A stretch of DNA of 64,000 bases from Heterostelium album PN500 (Eukaryota > Evosea > Eumycetozoa > Acytosteliales > Acytosteliaceae). A model generated the notes under the pieces. That model saw nothing but the letters and a program-made list of their open reading frames with translations. It was not told the origin of the DNA and searched no databases. This document shows, piece by piece, positions 21,919 to 34,408 of this stretch. Both the position numbers and the translations under genes were made by a program. The DNA lies in contig NW_008805070.1 in NCBI RefSeq assembly GCF_000004825.1, positions 1,922,001 to 1,986,000 on the forward strand, read 5' to 3'. Numbering within the stretch: position 1 is the first letter of the stretch; the number at the start of each line of letters is the position of its first letter.

Positions 21919-24382
21919 TTTTTTATTATTATTATTTTTTTAATCAATTAATTCTATTAAAAATAAAATATTAATTATTATGATGGTATTTTTTAAATCA
22001 AAACATTATCCTTACAGAATCTGTTGTAATTAAACTTCAGTTTTTTTTTATTTTTTGATTAAATTTCTAAATCTTTTTTTTATAGTTATATAATACAATG
22101 TTAATAATAATACAATACATATTTTGATTGCAATACAAATTGATGTATTTATATACCTTTTGTTTTAGATACGTTAAAGGTGGTTCGATCGAAGTGGTTT
22201 CAGGACTTTATTATAAGGAAATCCGGTTATATGAAAAAGTGCTATAGTAAGTGAGATTTGACGATGATGATGAAGATGAAGATGATGTATGATAAAAGTA
22301 ATCAAAGAATTGATAGATTTAAAAGAGATTTATTTAGCAAGTCCGTAAAGAGTTAATACGGTTGAAAAATTGTTACAATAAGTAGTAGTACAAATAAAAT
22401 TGTATTGTTGTTAAATTTTTAAAACAAGCAAGATTCTTGGTGTGAATCAATGCAAATTGTAATGTTACTGAAAGTGGTTGGTAGTAATGTAATTATAATT
22501 AGATGATTGGTGGTGTGGGTGTAGGATCTTGTGATGAAATGATGATGATGACAAAGCTTTGAAAGAAAATATATATATATCGGTGAATGTATGCTATTAA
22601 AAGAGTTTTAGTTTTAAAAATATAGAAAACTCAAACTGTTGTTAATGTAGTAGTAGTAATAGTTTGTTATAACAAAAAAAAGTTCTGGTTGATCTTGAAA
22701 TTCAAATTATATTTATAAATAAATTATTTGTTGAAACTGAAATTATTAAAATAGAAACTGTTTTACCACTCTATTGTTGGAGAGAGGTGTATAAGTAGTA
22801 ATATAGATAGAGGTAGTACTATTGTTTTTGTAGATTGGAATTTGAGAAGAAAAAAAAATAGTGAGTAGTAGCAAATAAATAGAAGGTCGATATAGACTAT
22901 CTAGTTTTAGTTGTAGATTATTCTGTTGTTGTTGGTGGTGAAGATAGTGTTAGAGAGAGTGAGTAGAGCACAACTATGATTGTCGGGAAAGAATTTTCTA
23001 AGTTTTGTGACCAAACAAACACTGAGGAGGAGTGATAGGTGGGGGTAGACTTGGTTCATTAATAGGTACACCACTGCATCTCTCTCAACTTCTCATACAG
23101 AGAAGAGCAATGTTGGTAAGAGTAACAAAAAGACCAAAATCCAATCATCCATAATAATGGTAATGTTAAAACGATTTAATACACGATGATGCTTGTTATT
23201 ATTATCAGCATCAGAGCATCGATGACAATTTTGTCTACATCATCTCCAGTAGACACTTTTTGCGAATTAAACACATGGTCTTCGGTTCTCTAAAAATACC
23301 AACAAATAGTATCATTTTTATTCTGTGCTCAAGATAAAACGCCCATACAAGAGTAGTGCTAAAGAAGTCTGATTAAGAAGAAGAAAAAAAAAATCAACAA
23401 TACGAACGTAATCAGCTTTGATATTGGTGGTTGATTGATTGAAGTTGATACTAACGACCATCAAATCAAAACAAAAACAAGTAAAATAAACCTTATGTTC
23501 TATTTTTTTATTGAGCAAAAAAAATATGAACAATAAAAAAATTGTACAAACAAAAAAACCAAACAAAAATGCTAATTAAAGTCACCACTTGACCCAACAC
23601 CAAATCAATTTTGCCAAAAATAGAAACATCAATTGTGACTATTTTTGACATCCACACCCCTCCAAATTAAAGAACACAGTGAATAAATTTATTGAATTCG
23701 GTGTGGTTGATTGATTGATTACTGAGTTTAGTAATCCTAAAATGTGATAGTTCTTTTTTTGGACTTATGCTCTAGGGTACCCCTTCATGATTTGTACTTC
23801 ACTGACAATCCCCTCAGAACTACAACAACAATAAACAGGTGACCACAAATGATTTTATCTTTAAAAAGGAAATTGTTTGGAGGGGTGTGCTAGTTAAATC
23901 AACCTTTCCTTTAAAGATAATAGTTTAATTGAATTAAACTAACAAAATTAAAAACCTATCATATAATCAGAACAAACACACAATATTCTCACCAACTAGA
24001 TCTCTTTCTTATATCTAATTAGATACCTTAATAAATAATTTCAATGCCAATTTGGCAAGCGTGAGTTAGTTTAGCTTCCCAATACTAGGTTTCACCAGAC
24101 TCTCCAAATTACTAAGATTTAAAATCTATGGCAATAATCAATCATTTCTTATAAACTTAACGATAACGTCGCCACAATACTTAAATCTATTTGTCTTATC
24201 ATAAAGCTCTTTATAGATTGATATTGTGATGTAACACTTGTCACTGCTTAGATAAAAAAAAATTAAAACCTTTTAAAACAACTTTGATCACAAAACAAAA
24301 AAGAAAAAAAAACAAGTGAAGATAAAAGGAGATTTTGATGTTATTTTTATCATGTTTTTATTATTTTTAAAAAAATTAAAAA
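21919..24382. promoter_or_regulatory. 2.46-kb upstream region of the winged-helix-like gene, with G-box-like sites
   Basis: No gene is visible in this long spacer. It lies 5' of the minus-strand gene starting at 21918. Several G/C-rich boxes stand out from the AT background: GTGGTGTGGGTGTAGG near 22511, GGTGGGGGTAG near 23038, CCACACCCCTCC near 23652, GGTGTGGTTG near 23700 and GGAGGGGTGTGC near 23878. They resemble the G-box sites bound by the dictyostelid factor GBF. The clustering is seen; the function is inferred. Confidence 0.45.
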
Positions 24383-26843
24383 TTATTCCTCTGCTGCTGT
24401 TGCAGACTCTAATTCCTTTGTCATTGTTTTCACTCTTTGCATTACTAGCATTGCCTTTTCTTTCTTTCCTTCACCAACCAGTTTCTTTGCCAATATTTTA
24501 TCTTTGAGAATGGCTTCTTCCAATTGTTTTACATAGTTTTCGATAGTCAACATACCTGACGATACTTGAGTTTCTAATATCATCAACTTTAATTCAATTG
24601 CCTGGTAGTAGTTGTAGTTTAAAAAAAAAAAAAAAAAAAATGATAATGTTTGTTAATTATTAAACAAAATTTTTTTTTAAATAATAATTATATTATTAAA
24701 CAAATTACATACCTGTTTTCTATCTAATAATTCTGGTTGTGCAGATCCTGCCATTAATTGTTTGTTAATTGATTCCAACAAAGCTTCCATTACATCGTTT
24801 GATACAATTCTATCCAAACTTTCTGGATCATCTTCTTCTTCCTCTTCATTCTGTACAGGTGTTGGTGGTGTGCTAGCTGGTGGTTTTTGTGTTGGTACTG
24901 GTGCTGGTTTAGCAACCTGGGTTGGTGGAGGTGTTGAGGTTTCTGGTTTTGATGGTGTAGTTGGTTTAGTGATCTCTGGTGATGTATTAGTTGGTGGTGG
25001 CGGTGTAGATGGTACAGATGTTGAGGAAGGTGTTGATGGAGTAGAGGTAATCAGAGTTGGAGCGACGAAAGTGGTTGTTGTGGTGCTGGCAGTAGTCGTG
25101 GTAGTGGTTGTGGTGGTATTAGTTTCTCCTAGTGGACCATCCAAAACCAATACTCTTTCAATCTTCTTTTGGATTTGCTTGCTATCCAATGGAGTTCTTA
25201 GTCTAATTGAAATCTCAACGTATCCACCCAACTCTTTCTTGGTGCCCTCCTTCATGATCGGTGCCTTTTCAATGATTTGACATTGTGTCATCAGCGGTGC
25301 AAGCTTAATCTCACATTTACCGACGACACTCTTCATAAAGAACATTTTCGATGATACAATGCTAAGTTGAACCTTTTTCTTCTCGGCAACTCTTAGGAAT
25401 GTCTTTTTCTTTTCCATGGTGATCGTTGTCTTGAAGGCATAGTCCTTGGAGGTGACACTGTTTGATGATCCTGTGGTCAGCTTGGTAGGTTCATCGGTCG
25501 AAGGATATGGGAAGTCCATTTGGGCATAGCTGTCGATATTTCCAAAGCTCTTTGGGAATTCATACTTTCCAATGGTTATTACCATTTCATTCTCCTTGAT
25601 ATCCTGATTGATCACTTCATTTTGAATCTCTTTGTTCTCAAAGTGGAATGGTGGTGGTGATAGACCTTGATTCTTGTTAATCACTATTTGATCGATAATA
25701 GCATGAATACCTTTACTCTCTTTTAAAAATATAATAGCTTTATGTTTATCTATTTCTCTATATTTCTAAAGAAATGTTGTAAGAATAAGTTAGTTTCCAA
25801 TTTATAATAAATCAGTTGTATACTACTACTAACATACCAATGCTTCCGATTGTAAAAATAATAGTTTCTTTTGAAATTCTTCTTCGAACAACTCCCAGGT
25901 TTGATTACGTTCCTCCAACTCGATCTTTTCCTTTGACATTATTTCGACTTTGGGTTGTAGTTTTGGTTGTTGCTGTACTGGTAGTGGTCTGCTTGTTGGT
26001 GATGTATTTGTTGGTGATGTTGCAACAGGTTTTGATGGTGCAGCAGCAGCAGCTGATGGTGCTAGTAATTTAACTTCGGGTGGTAATGATCTAACATCTA
26101 AGTAGTTATATAATATAAAGATTAACTACAAATTACAGTAAATTTAAAGTTATACATTTAACATACCAATTGGAATACCATTATTAAGTTCACTTAGAGC
26201 AGCTTCGATCTTTTTATATCCACTGACAAATAGCTTTGCACTTTCAATATCATCCGCTCTTTTAGATTGGAGAGCATTCTGTTTATAGATGCTTAGACGG
26301 TTCTCTAGTACAGGTATGAGTGCTTGGAAATCATTGGAATCATCTTGGTTATCGTCGTCGTCGTCATCTACTTCACCCAACTCTCTCTTTAACATCAATT
26401 CCTCTTGTTCCTCTTCAGTGAGTTGCTTCTTTTTCGGTGGTACTACAGACTTTGTTGTAGTAGTTTGTTGGATTGTCGCAGTGGTGGTGGTGGTTGAAGC
26501 CACTGGCTTAGGTGGTGGCTTTGGTTTCTCGAGTTTTGAACCACTCTCAATGGTAGTCAACTGAGCAAGCAACTCTGGATCGTCCATATCCGCATCAGTA
26601 AGTTGAATATCATCGTCTTTGATATCATTCTTCATCATCTTATCGATCTGACCCATATCGACCTCTTGCAAAGCATCTGTGATTCCACTATTCAAATCTG
26701 CTTCGATCTTTGAGAATGGATCTATAATTAATTAATTAATCGTCATAGCAAAATAATTAAGATTAATAAAAAAAAAACTACTTTATTTTTCGTAACAACA
26801 TACCAGCTTCATTCTTTTTAGATTTATTTTTATTACCAAACAT
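24383..26843 (-). CDS. CC2D1/Lgd-like protein (DM14 and C2 domains)
   Basis: Five exons (26843-26804, 26721-26167, 26097-25838, 25765-24713, 24601-24383) join in phase to 708 residues. A DM14-type helical hairpin lies at about 150-200 (ENRLSIYKQNALQSKRADDI, then AKLFVSGYKKIEAAL). A second DM14-like stretch is at about 255-310. A C2 domain at about 330-470 carries the KTFLRVAEKKK and LGGYVEISIRLRTP strands. A Thr/Pro-rich linker and a C-terminal helical region (LMILETQVSSGMLTIENYVK) follow. This order is that of Drosophila Lgd and human CC2D1A/B, which bind ESCRT-III Shrub/CHMP4 and regulate endosomal sorting. Family members in animals have up to four DM14 repeats; here I see one clear and one weaker. 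Confidence 0.8.
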
Positions 26844-27083
26844 TATACATATATATATATATTATTATTATTTTACAAAATTGGAACAAATAAAAAGTAA
26901 AGATGGATTCAATATGAATGATTTTTTTTTAATTTTAATTTTTTAATTTTTTTTTTTTAATTTTTTTTTTTTCAATTACAAAGAATTATTTGAACCAAAA
27001 AATATATATTATTTTTTGTAGTAGTTGAACTATATATATATATATTATTATTTTATTATTGTAAATAGGTTTATAGTAAAAAG

Positions 27084-28620
27084 ATGCTTGCAGGTGGAAA
27101 GTATGGTAAAAGTGGTGTGCTGTTTGCAAACTTTAATCAAGACTTTACTTGCATATCAGTAGGAACACCAGAAGGTTTTAAAATATTCAATTCAGAGCCA
27201 TATCAACTATGTTATAGTCAATGTATGTTACTTATTTGTTTTAGCAATCATTATTATCAATGATGATGAGTTAACTTATTTATTATAAACAAATAAATAA
27301 TAAATAGCAAATGGAGGTGTTGGTCTGATTGAAATGTTATTCTCTACAAGTTTGGTTGCAATTGTTGGTTCAGGTGAAGGTGGATCTTCACAACGTAGAC
27401 TATTAATCAATAATATAAAGACAAATCTGACTATTTGTGATTTGAATTTCGTTACTGCAATCTTGGCTGTAAAATTAAATAGAAAAAGGTATGATAGATA
27501 TCATTTGATTAGTAGTAGTAGTAGTAGTAGTAGTAGTTGTAGTAGTTGTTGTTGTTATTACATTATTTACTAATAATCAATGTTGTTTATTATTAGATTA
27601 ATTGTAGTTATGGAAACAAAAATACATATTTATGATATTAATAATATGAAGTTATTGGAAACAAGAGATGTCGATCCCAATCCAAAAGGTTTATGTGCAT
27701 TATCACCTCAAACAACAAACTTTATGGTTTATCCTGCATCTCAAAACAAAGGAAATATTTTAGTTATGGACGTTCTAACTTTGGAAACAGTCAACCTCAT
27801 TCAAGCACACAAGGGACCAATATCCCAATTGGTTCTAAATCAAAATGGTACAATGTTAGCAACTGCATCTGAAAAGGTAATATAAATATTAATAACTGCT
27901 GATTTGTATCTTATGTATTAACTGATTGATTGATTTCAATATTTGATACATTGATTCAAATTATTATTATTATTATAGGGTACAGTTATTAGAGTATATT
28001 TATTACCAAACGCAAATAAATCGATTTCATTCCGTCGTGGTACCTATCCAGCGATCATTCATTCTATAACGTTTAGCAATGACTCCAAGTATCTCTGTGT
28101 GTGCAGTGACAATGGAACCATTCATATATTTAAGATTGATTTTTCAGCAAATGCCAATACCAGTTCGCTGGGTGCCATGAGCAGTTATTTGCCAGGTGTC
28201 ATTAGTCAGGTGTGGGAACCATCGAGAGATTTCGCACACATCAAGATACAGGCTGGCATTCCAAGCATCTGCGCACTCAGTCAGGATAACAAGACCGCTT
28301 TGGTATTGATGGGTGACGGATTGTACCTACAATATCAATTCGATGAGCAAGTAGGTGGTGAACTAAAACTAAGTCAAGAATACTCTCTCTTGAGAGAACC
28401 ACAACTAGATGAAGAGAAAACAACTTTATTCTTACATCAACAACCAACAAACAAACAGAATATAAACAACAACAATAACAATAATAATAGCAATAGTAAT
28501 AGCAATAACAACTCACCGACAACCACAACAAACAAAGAAGCACAATTAAATAATATAAATTCACAAAATATTAATAATAATAATAATAGCATACAACAAA
28601 CTACAAACGGGACAAACTAA
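27084..28620 (+). CDS. atg18: Autophagy PROPPIN Atg18/WIPI
   Basis: PROPPINs bind PI3P and PI(3,5)P2 and recruit the Atg2 and Atg16 machinery to the forming autophagosome. Four exons (27084-27222, 27308-27488, 27597-27876, 27979-28620) join in phase to 413 residues. Seven-bladed WD signatures are present: [38 protein letters not shown], and [20 protein letters not shown] before TASEKGTVIRVY. The phosphoinositide-binding FRRG lies at about 218-221, followed by [19 protein letters not shown]. The C-terminal 70 residues are Gln/Asn-rich and not conserved. The upstream neighbour is divergent, 240 bp away. An ATG18/WIPI2 type is more likely than WIPI3/4, given the NRKR-LIVV block. Confidence 0.93.
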
Positions 28621-28818
28621 TTAATTCACTTTTATATTGTTATATATAATATATATTATATACTTATATTAACACAAACCATGGTTTACTTTTAATATTC
28701 AAATCCGACGGATATACTTTTTAAAACACCAATTATATAAAAATCAAATATAAATAAATAAAAATAGTTGTAAATAGTTGTACATTTATCTTTTTATTGG
28801 TAATTGATTTAGTTAATT

Positions 28819-31538
28819 TCATTCGAATGGATATCTTCTTGTATATGTACAACCACAGTATAAGCAGGATGAAGCTTTACCTTTGATATCGGGTGATGCC
28901 TCGATTGCTTTGAATTGTTTGAATGTGGAACTCTTATCATCTTGCGCTTCTTTGTCAAAGAGATATGCTTCTTTGTGGAAGATAAGTGATTTCACACGAC
29001 ACATTTGGCAGTGAAACAACTGGTGAGTATTTAGTAGGAGTTTGGTTCGTTGACAGCGAGCCAGAGGACATCCATTGACACACTCTACTGTCGAGAGCAA
29101 TGGTTTGTTGGGAACATTGTGCTGGCAAAAGATACATTTCTCACGAGGAGGTAAACGCTTTGGATCGGGTACTGATTGTTCTAGTTTCTTATAGACTTGC
29201 TTGGCAATACTTATTTGTTTCTCTTTGTCACTAATAACATTGTCAGAGTTGATTTCAAGTAACCAATCACACATCAGTAATAATGATATTTCTTCATCTT
29301 TTGATATCACTAATAAATTAAATATAAATTTATATTAGTAAATGTTTATAATATTTCTTGTTTTTTTTTTTTGTTAAAACATACTTGAATGATCCATATT
29401 TGTTAGAAATGTTGATAATACATTCACAATATAAATCATTTCTACTTTTGAAATAAACAATTTACAAAGAATATTCCATTGTTCTATTATTTTGTTTGGA
29501 CATTGTTCCTAATAATTGAGTTATAATAAATTAGTTATTGATTTACTCTTAAAACATATACTTTTAATAACATACTTTCATTATATGATAGGTATAAATA
29601 AATAGTTTATAAAAATGATAATAATCAGCAAGTTGATTGTTCTTTTTGTTTTGTAATCTATCGAGCTCTGCAATAGTTGTATCTATAATCTCTACTAGTT
29701 GATCTTCTGTTAGGTATCGCTGATATGCTAGAGTATCCCATATTCTATATAATTGATTCTTATTTGTATTGTATTCTATAATTTAATACATTAATAAACT
29801 AATTGAACAAAAAATAAAAATATGATCATCAGTTAATAGACTACTTACTATGAATTAATCCAAGTTGATAGTTTTCAAAATCTGAATTATAATAGATATT
29901 GACATTTACAAAGTCTCTTCTAACACTATACATTTTTTGTATACCTTGAGCACTTTAAAAGAATGATAGAATTAGTATGATCGTATTTCTTTAGTATATT
30001 AATAGATTTGTAAGACTTACTTTTCACCAACAATCAAAAACAAATTGTTTGGAGAAGGCAAACAAAAATAATAATTGTCGGGTGCTCTATCATTGGCTTC
30101 GAGAGGTAGGTTAATTGTTTCGATGGTAATATCTTTGGTTGTATCCATTGTCTTCCAAAATCTATCGCTGACCGTGTATCTTTGGATGGTAGCGTCCAAT
30201 GAACTACAGTAAAATTGATTGGCATTTGCAAATATAACACTAGAAACATTGTCAGTGTTGTTTATCAAATAGTTTGTCAATGAACGTTTAATTGGGTTAT
30301 AGATTTGTAATGCTATTCCTTTTCCAATGATAAGTAGTGATTCTCCTGATTCCTATTGGTAATGATGATAACGTTAGTAGTAGTAGTAGTTTAAATTCCA
30401 TTTGGATTAATATAAAAAACATACATTTGGTGGTGACCACTCTAGAAGAGTAACGGGTGAGTCGTCAGCTTCACAGACTGTTGCGATTGGTGTCATCGTT
30501 GTGTCGTGATCAATGTTGTATAGTGTCACCTCTCCTCGACTTGTGGCAGTAGCGATTATGGGAAGAGCACCTGCAGACAGTGTAGGTTTCCACCGCAAAT
30601 GTTGACACCATCCTTTTCCTAGTTTATGTGTTGCGAAATGTTCAATCGTATTTTCAAGTGGTTCAGAATAGTGAGCTTCCAAATTCATTTTCCACAATGT
30701 CAAGATTCTCTTTCCACCAAGTGCCAACAATGTTACATTTGATTTTTGTGTTTGTTCTATATTATCATTATCATTATCATTATTATTTTTATTATTATTT
30801 TTGTTTGTAACTAGTTTAAATCTAGGTGACCAATCAAGACAAAGAATATCTAGTAAATCTCTTTGACGATGTTGGTATTCCTTTATTTCAGATTCTCTTA
30901 TAACAAATGATTGTCTGTTTAATAAAGAAGAAAAAGAAGAAGAATATTAATATTATTACGTTCGTAAACTACATAAATGAATTGCTATTATAGTTACTCT
31001 TTATATTGATATTCATCACAATCATCATCATCATCATTGTCAAACTCTGTTGATTTCAAATGATTATATATCTTTAATTGAATCGATTGTTGATTGACCC
31101 AATTTGGTTGAAATGTAGGTGATGATAGAGGTGGTTGTAAGAATATATGAAGATTGAGGTTGTTTGTAGATGCAGCTATCAAAGAGACATTCATGCTATT
31201 CAGATGAGGTGAGAATCTAGCCTCTTTGAAATAAGGATCAACTGACATCTTTGATTGACTCTGATATGTGATTGCACTATCGAGTTGAAAATCTATTTCC
31301 TTTGTAATCTCTGCTGTTGAATACTGCTGAAGATTCGATCCATTCAAAGGACTCTATTTCAAATCGTCGATATTAGTATAGCCTTTATCATATATATAAA
31401 ATCTAAACATACAAATATAAAAATTGATTTTGAAGAGGTAATCAAGAATTGATCTCTCTCTGATCTATGTGTATTAGATATACATTTGAAACTAGATGAA
31501 CTATGTTTAATAGATTGTTTAGATTTAATTAAATTCAT
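28819..31538 (-). CDS. TFIIIC 90-kDa-like subunit (GTF3C4 family)
   Basis: TFIIIC binds the internal A and B boxes of tRNA genes and recruits TFIIIB for RNA polymerase III. Eight exons (31538-31413, 31353-30998, 30914-30425, 30352-30021, 29952-29849, 29775-29576, 29508-29385, 29309-28819) join in phase to 740 residues. The N-terminal half has WD-type repeats (ILCLDWSPRFK, GWCQHLRWKP, VTLLEWSPPN), as in the TFIIIC delta-subunit domain. The C-terminus holds the zf-TFIIIC pattern: CIFCQ, ECVNGCPLARCQRTKLLL, FHCQMCRVKS and CLYCGC. The animal GTF3C4 has this same architecture. The gene is densely intronic compared with its neighbours. Confidence 0.85.
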
Positions 31539-31780
31539 TTAATAGATTAATAATAAATGAGTACTTTAATTTAAAAATAAATAAGTTTTATTAATTTTTT
31601 TTTTTTTTTGTTTTTTTTGGCGCAATTGTTATTGCAAACAAAGTAAAGTTATGATATTATATGTTACAATGTATTCGAATACATTATTTATTATTATTAT
31701 TATTATTATTATTTGTTTATTTATCTTTTATGTATTGTTGTTTTGTTTATTATTTTTTGAAAGGTATTAAAAGATAACTA

Positions 31781-32314
31781 TTAATGATTGAGTTTTGTGA
31801 TAGGATGATGATACCACTGAAGATATAGAGTATACAGTTTTGATAGTAGTGTTATTAAATAAAATGGTAGTGCTAAGAAAAAGCCAAACTTTACAAATTT
31901 AAATCTGGAAAAGTCCAGTACGGCGACGTTGGTATTCTCTGAGAGTTCATCTAGAATGCCGCTGTTGAAACGAGAACGTTTTGTGTTGAGGTACCTGATG
32001 ATAGCACCGAAATTAAATATATATCCCATCCAGCAACTGAACATCGTAAAAGAATGGATTGTCACAATGATCGTGGAGATCCATGAGTTTAGTGAAAGCA
32101 GATAGCGAGTCCAGTAGCGAGCAATCGTGAAGCCTATCAGATTGACCAGTGGTATTGCTATGCCCGTTAGAAATCTGTTTTTACCACGTCGTTTTACCTG
32201 TTCTGCTGTTTCATTCGGTGAAGGATATCCATATCCAAGATAGAGTACACATACATCAAAAAATATCTGTGACAAAGAACTACCAAGTAAACCATTTATG
32301 ATTAAGGATTTCAT
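31781..32314 (-). CDS. Multispanning membrane protein, unknown
   Basis: This reads as 177 residues with four hydrophobic segments at about 9-28, 49-68, 76-106 and 143-165. The loops are charged (ETAEQVKRRGKNR and NTKRSRFNSGILDELSE). The spacing suggests a four-helix integral membrane protein. I do not recognise a family. TACAG|GACACAATG directly before the ATG is a good splice acceptor, so a 5' exon, coding or not, may lie in 32330-32900. I could not identify it. The gene is divergent from the CUE-domain gene at 32955 across a 640-bp AT-rich spacer that shows nothing else. Confidence 0.6.
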   Translation of the reverse strand: MKSLIINGLLGSSLSQIFFDVCVLYLGYGYPSPNETAEQVKRRGKNRFLTGIAIPLVNLIGFTIARYWTRYLLSLNSWISTIIVTIHSFTMFSCWMGYIFNFGAIIRYLNTKRSRFNSGILDELSENTNVAVLDFSRFKFVKFGFFLALPFYLITLLSKLYTLYLQWYHHPITKLNH

Positions 32315-32954
32315 TGTGTCCTGTATAAAAATTAATAACCATTTAAAAATAAACTTTGTAAAAGTTTTATAATCAAAAGATTAACTGTTTTAATGTTCTA
32401 TGTATTGCAATATAAAAAATAATATTAAAAGATGAAAATTTTTTTAAAAAATGAAAAAGAAATTTTTGCAACACTTTTCAGATTCTTTTTAATTAAAAAG
32501 ATATTTTTCAGGTTATAATTAACCATGTACTCTATAACAAGATAGTAAAAGTTCTATCAAGTCAAAAAGAATAAAAAGGTTTTTAAAAATTAGACTGGGT
32601 TGAAAAATACTTGACTATTATGTTATACACTGTGTGAACATTCAAATAGGTCAAGTTAGGTTACATAATAATAATAATAAAGGTAATTCAACTACAACAG
32701 ATCAAAATTAATTATATGAATATTTATTTGGTTGTATGAATAAACATGTATATCACATCGCCCAACAATTCATAAACTTTTGAGAATTTTAAAAAATAAA
32801 ATAAAATAAAAATAAATAAAAAAAAAACACATAAACCAGTAATTGCAAAAAATATTATTTATTTTTTTGAAAAAGTAGTCAATATTATTCTCATTAAAAT
32901 AATTAAAAGTTAACAGAGTATATACTGTTATCAATATATATTTAGAGAGAGAGA

Positions 32955-34060
32955 ATGAGCGTACCTTATGAAGAAGCACTGAACTCATTGCAGGCAATGT
33001 TTTCAAGTTTTGATAGAGAGCTGATAGGCGCAGTTCTTCAACAAAATAAAGGTCATATGGAAAAGACTATAGATGCACTCTTGGAAATGAGTGGTGAAGT
33101 ACCTATAAATGAAAATACCGACTCTGACCATGTATGTTCAATAATCATCGTATATCATCATCATCATTATGTTTGATGTTTTAACGCTTTCAATAGAATA
33201 TAGCACAGATGCACCAAGATGAAATGCTGGCAAGAATGTTACAAAATGAAATGTTTGTTAATGAAGTTAGAAATGATGAACAGTTAGCACATTTATTCAA
33301 TCAGAGACAGTTACAACAACAGAGACAAAGACAACAACAACAGCAACAAGGTTTGAGACCTGTTCAAAGAGATATGGCTGGTTCACTACCAACGACAAAT
33401 AGTGATACCACTCATCAGAATGAGGAGGATGGTGGAAGTGTACTCTCAATGTTGGAAGAGGATTTGAATTTAAAGGAAATTAAAGAAAAGATAAATCAAT
33501 TGGGTGAAGGTAAATATATAATAGCTTTTATAATATATCTCGATTGATTCGAATATTAAAAATATATTAATTCATTTCAATATAAAACAGCTGCAAAAAC
33601 AAAGTTTAAAGAACTATCTGATTATTTTATGAAAAAAGAGGAGAATAACTATCAGTTTGTATCGTTGTTATTATTATTATTATTATTATTATTTTGTTAA
33701 ATCATTCATGTCGAATGCAAATATTAATTATATTCATACATTTTAGAGCGGTAAGAACTCATGATATCGACGATGAAGAAGAGGAAGAAGGCAGATTGGA
33801 TAGACATGAATTAAGAAGAGTAAATACACACCAAAGCAGCATCAACAGCAACAACAATACAAGTATTAATTCATCGGAGGATGAATATGAAAGTTTTGTT
33901 TTAGGTAACTATCTATCAATATTATTTGTTTCAGTTTGACTCGACATTAATCTATTTCTATTACTATTTAAAAAAAGACGATATCGGTTCGAGAGCAGAT
34001 CCAAACACAAATGGAGTTAGATTAAGAGCATTGAGAGAAGGTTCGAAAGAGGATGATTAA
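32955..34060 (+). CDS. CUE-domain (ubiquitin-binding) protein, CUEDC1-like
   Basis: Five exons (32955-33131, 33197-33509, 33591-33654, 33747-33904, 33978-34060) join in phase to 264 residues. Residues 5-47 are a CUE domain (LNSLQAMFSSFDRELIGAVL then QQNKGHMEKTIDALLEMSG) with the MF-P/F and terminal LL features of ubiquitin-binding CUE folds. Next comes DEMLARMLQNEMFVNEVRND, a conserved block seen after the CUE domain of CUEDC1, then a Gln/Arg run and a predicted helix (LNLKEIKEKINQLGEAAKTK). The tail is acidic. A ubiquitin adaptor role is inferred from the family. Two of the exons are under 85 nt. Confidence 0.8.
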
Positions 34061-34408
34061 AAAATTATTGGAACAACAAAATAAAATGTTTTGAAAAACA
34101 AATGATTTAATGTATATAAATATATAAATGGTTACGACCAATGTCTTTTCATTCCACTTGGTTATAAAACCTACACAAATAAATAATAATAGTAATCTTT
34201 TAAAAAAAAATTTGGGTTGTGGGAGATTATTTTTAACTTGTTATAAAAATATTTAATTTTAAAGAGATTTAGATTGGATGTTTTATCTGTATTAAAAATA
34301 TAAATAATTTAAAAGATTTTTTTTAAATATAAATTCAGATTTTTTAAATTATAAGTTTAGAAAAGTCAACAATCTTTATTATTAAACCATAATTTCTTTC
34401 AAAAAACA
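34061..34408. other. Intergenic region
   Basis: AT-rich 3' and 5' flanks of two tandem plus-strand genes. I see nothing else in it. Confidence 0.4.

Noticed and set aside
23318-23566. Minus-strand Phe/Leu-rich frame of 82 codons
   Set aside because: AT-rich spacer sequence with no conserved look or splice context.
24762-25280. Plus-strand Gly/Val-rich frame of 172 codons
   Set aside because: It is antisense to the Thr/Pro-rich and C2 part of the CC2D1-like gene; no splice or family support.
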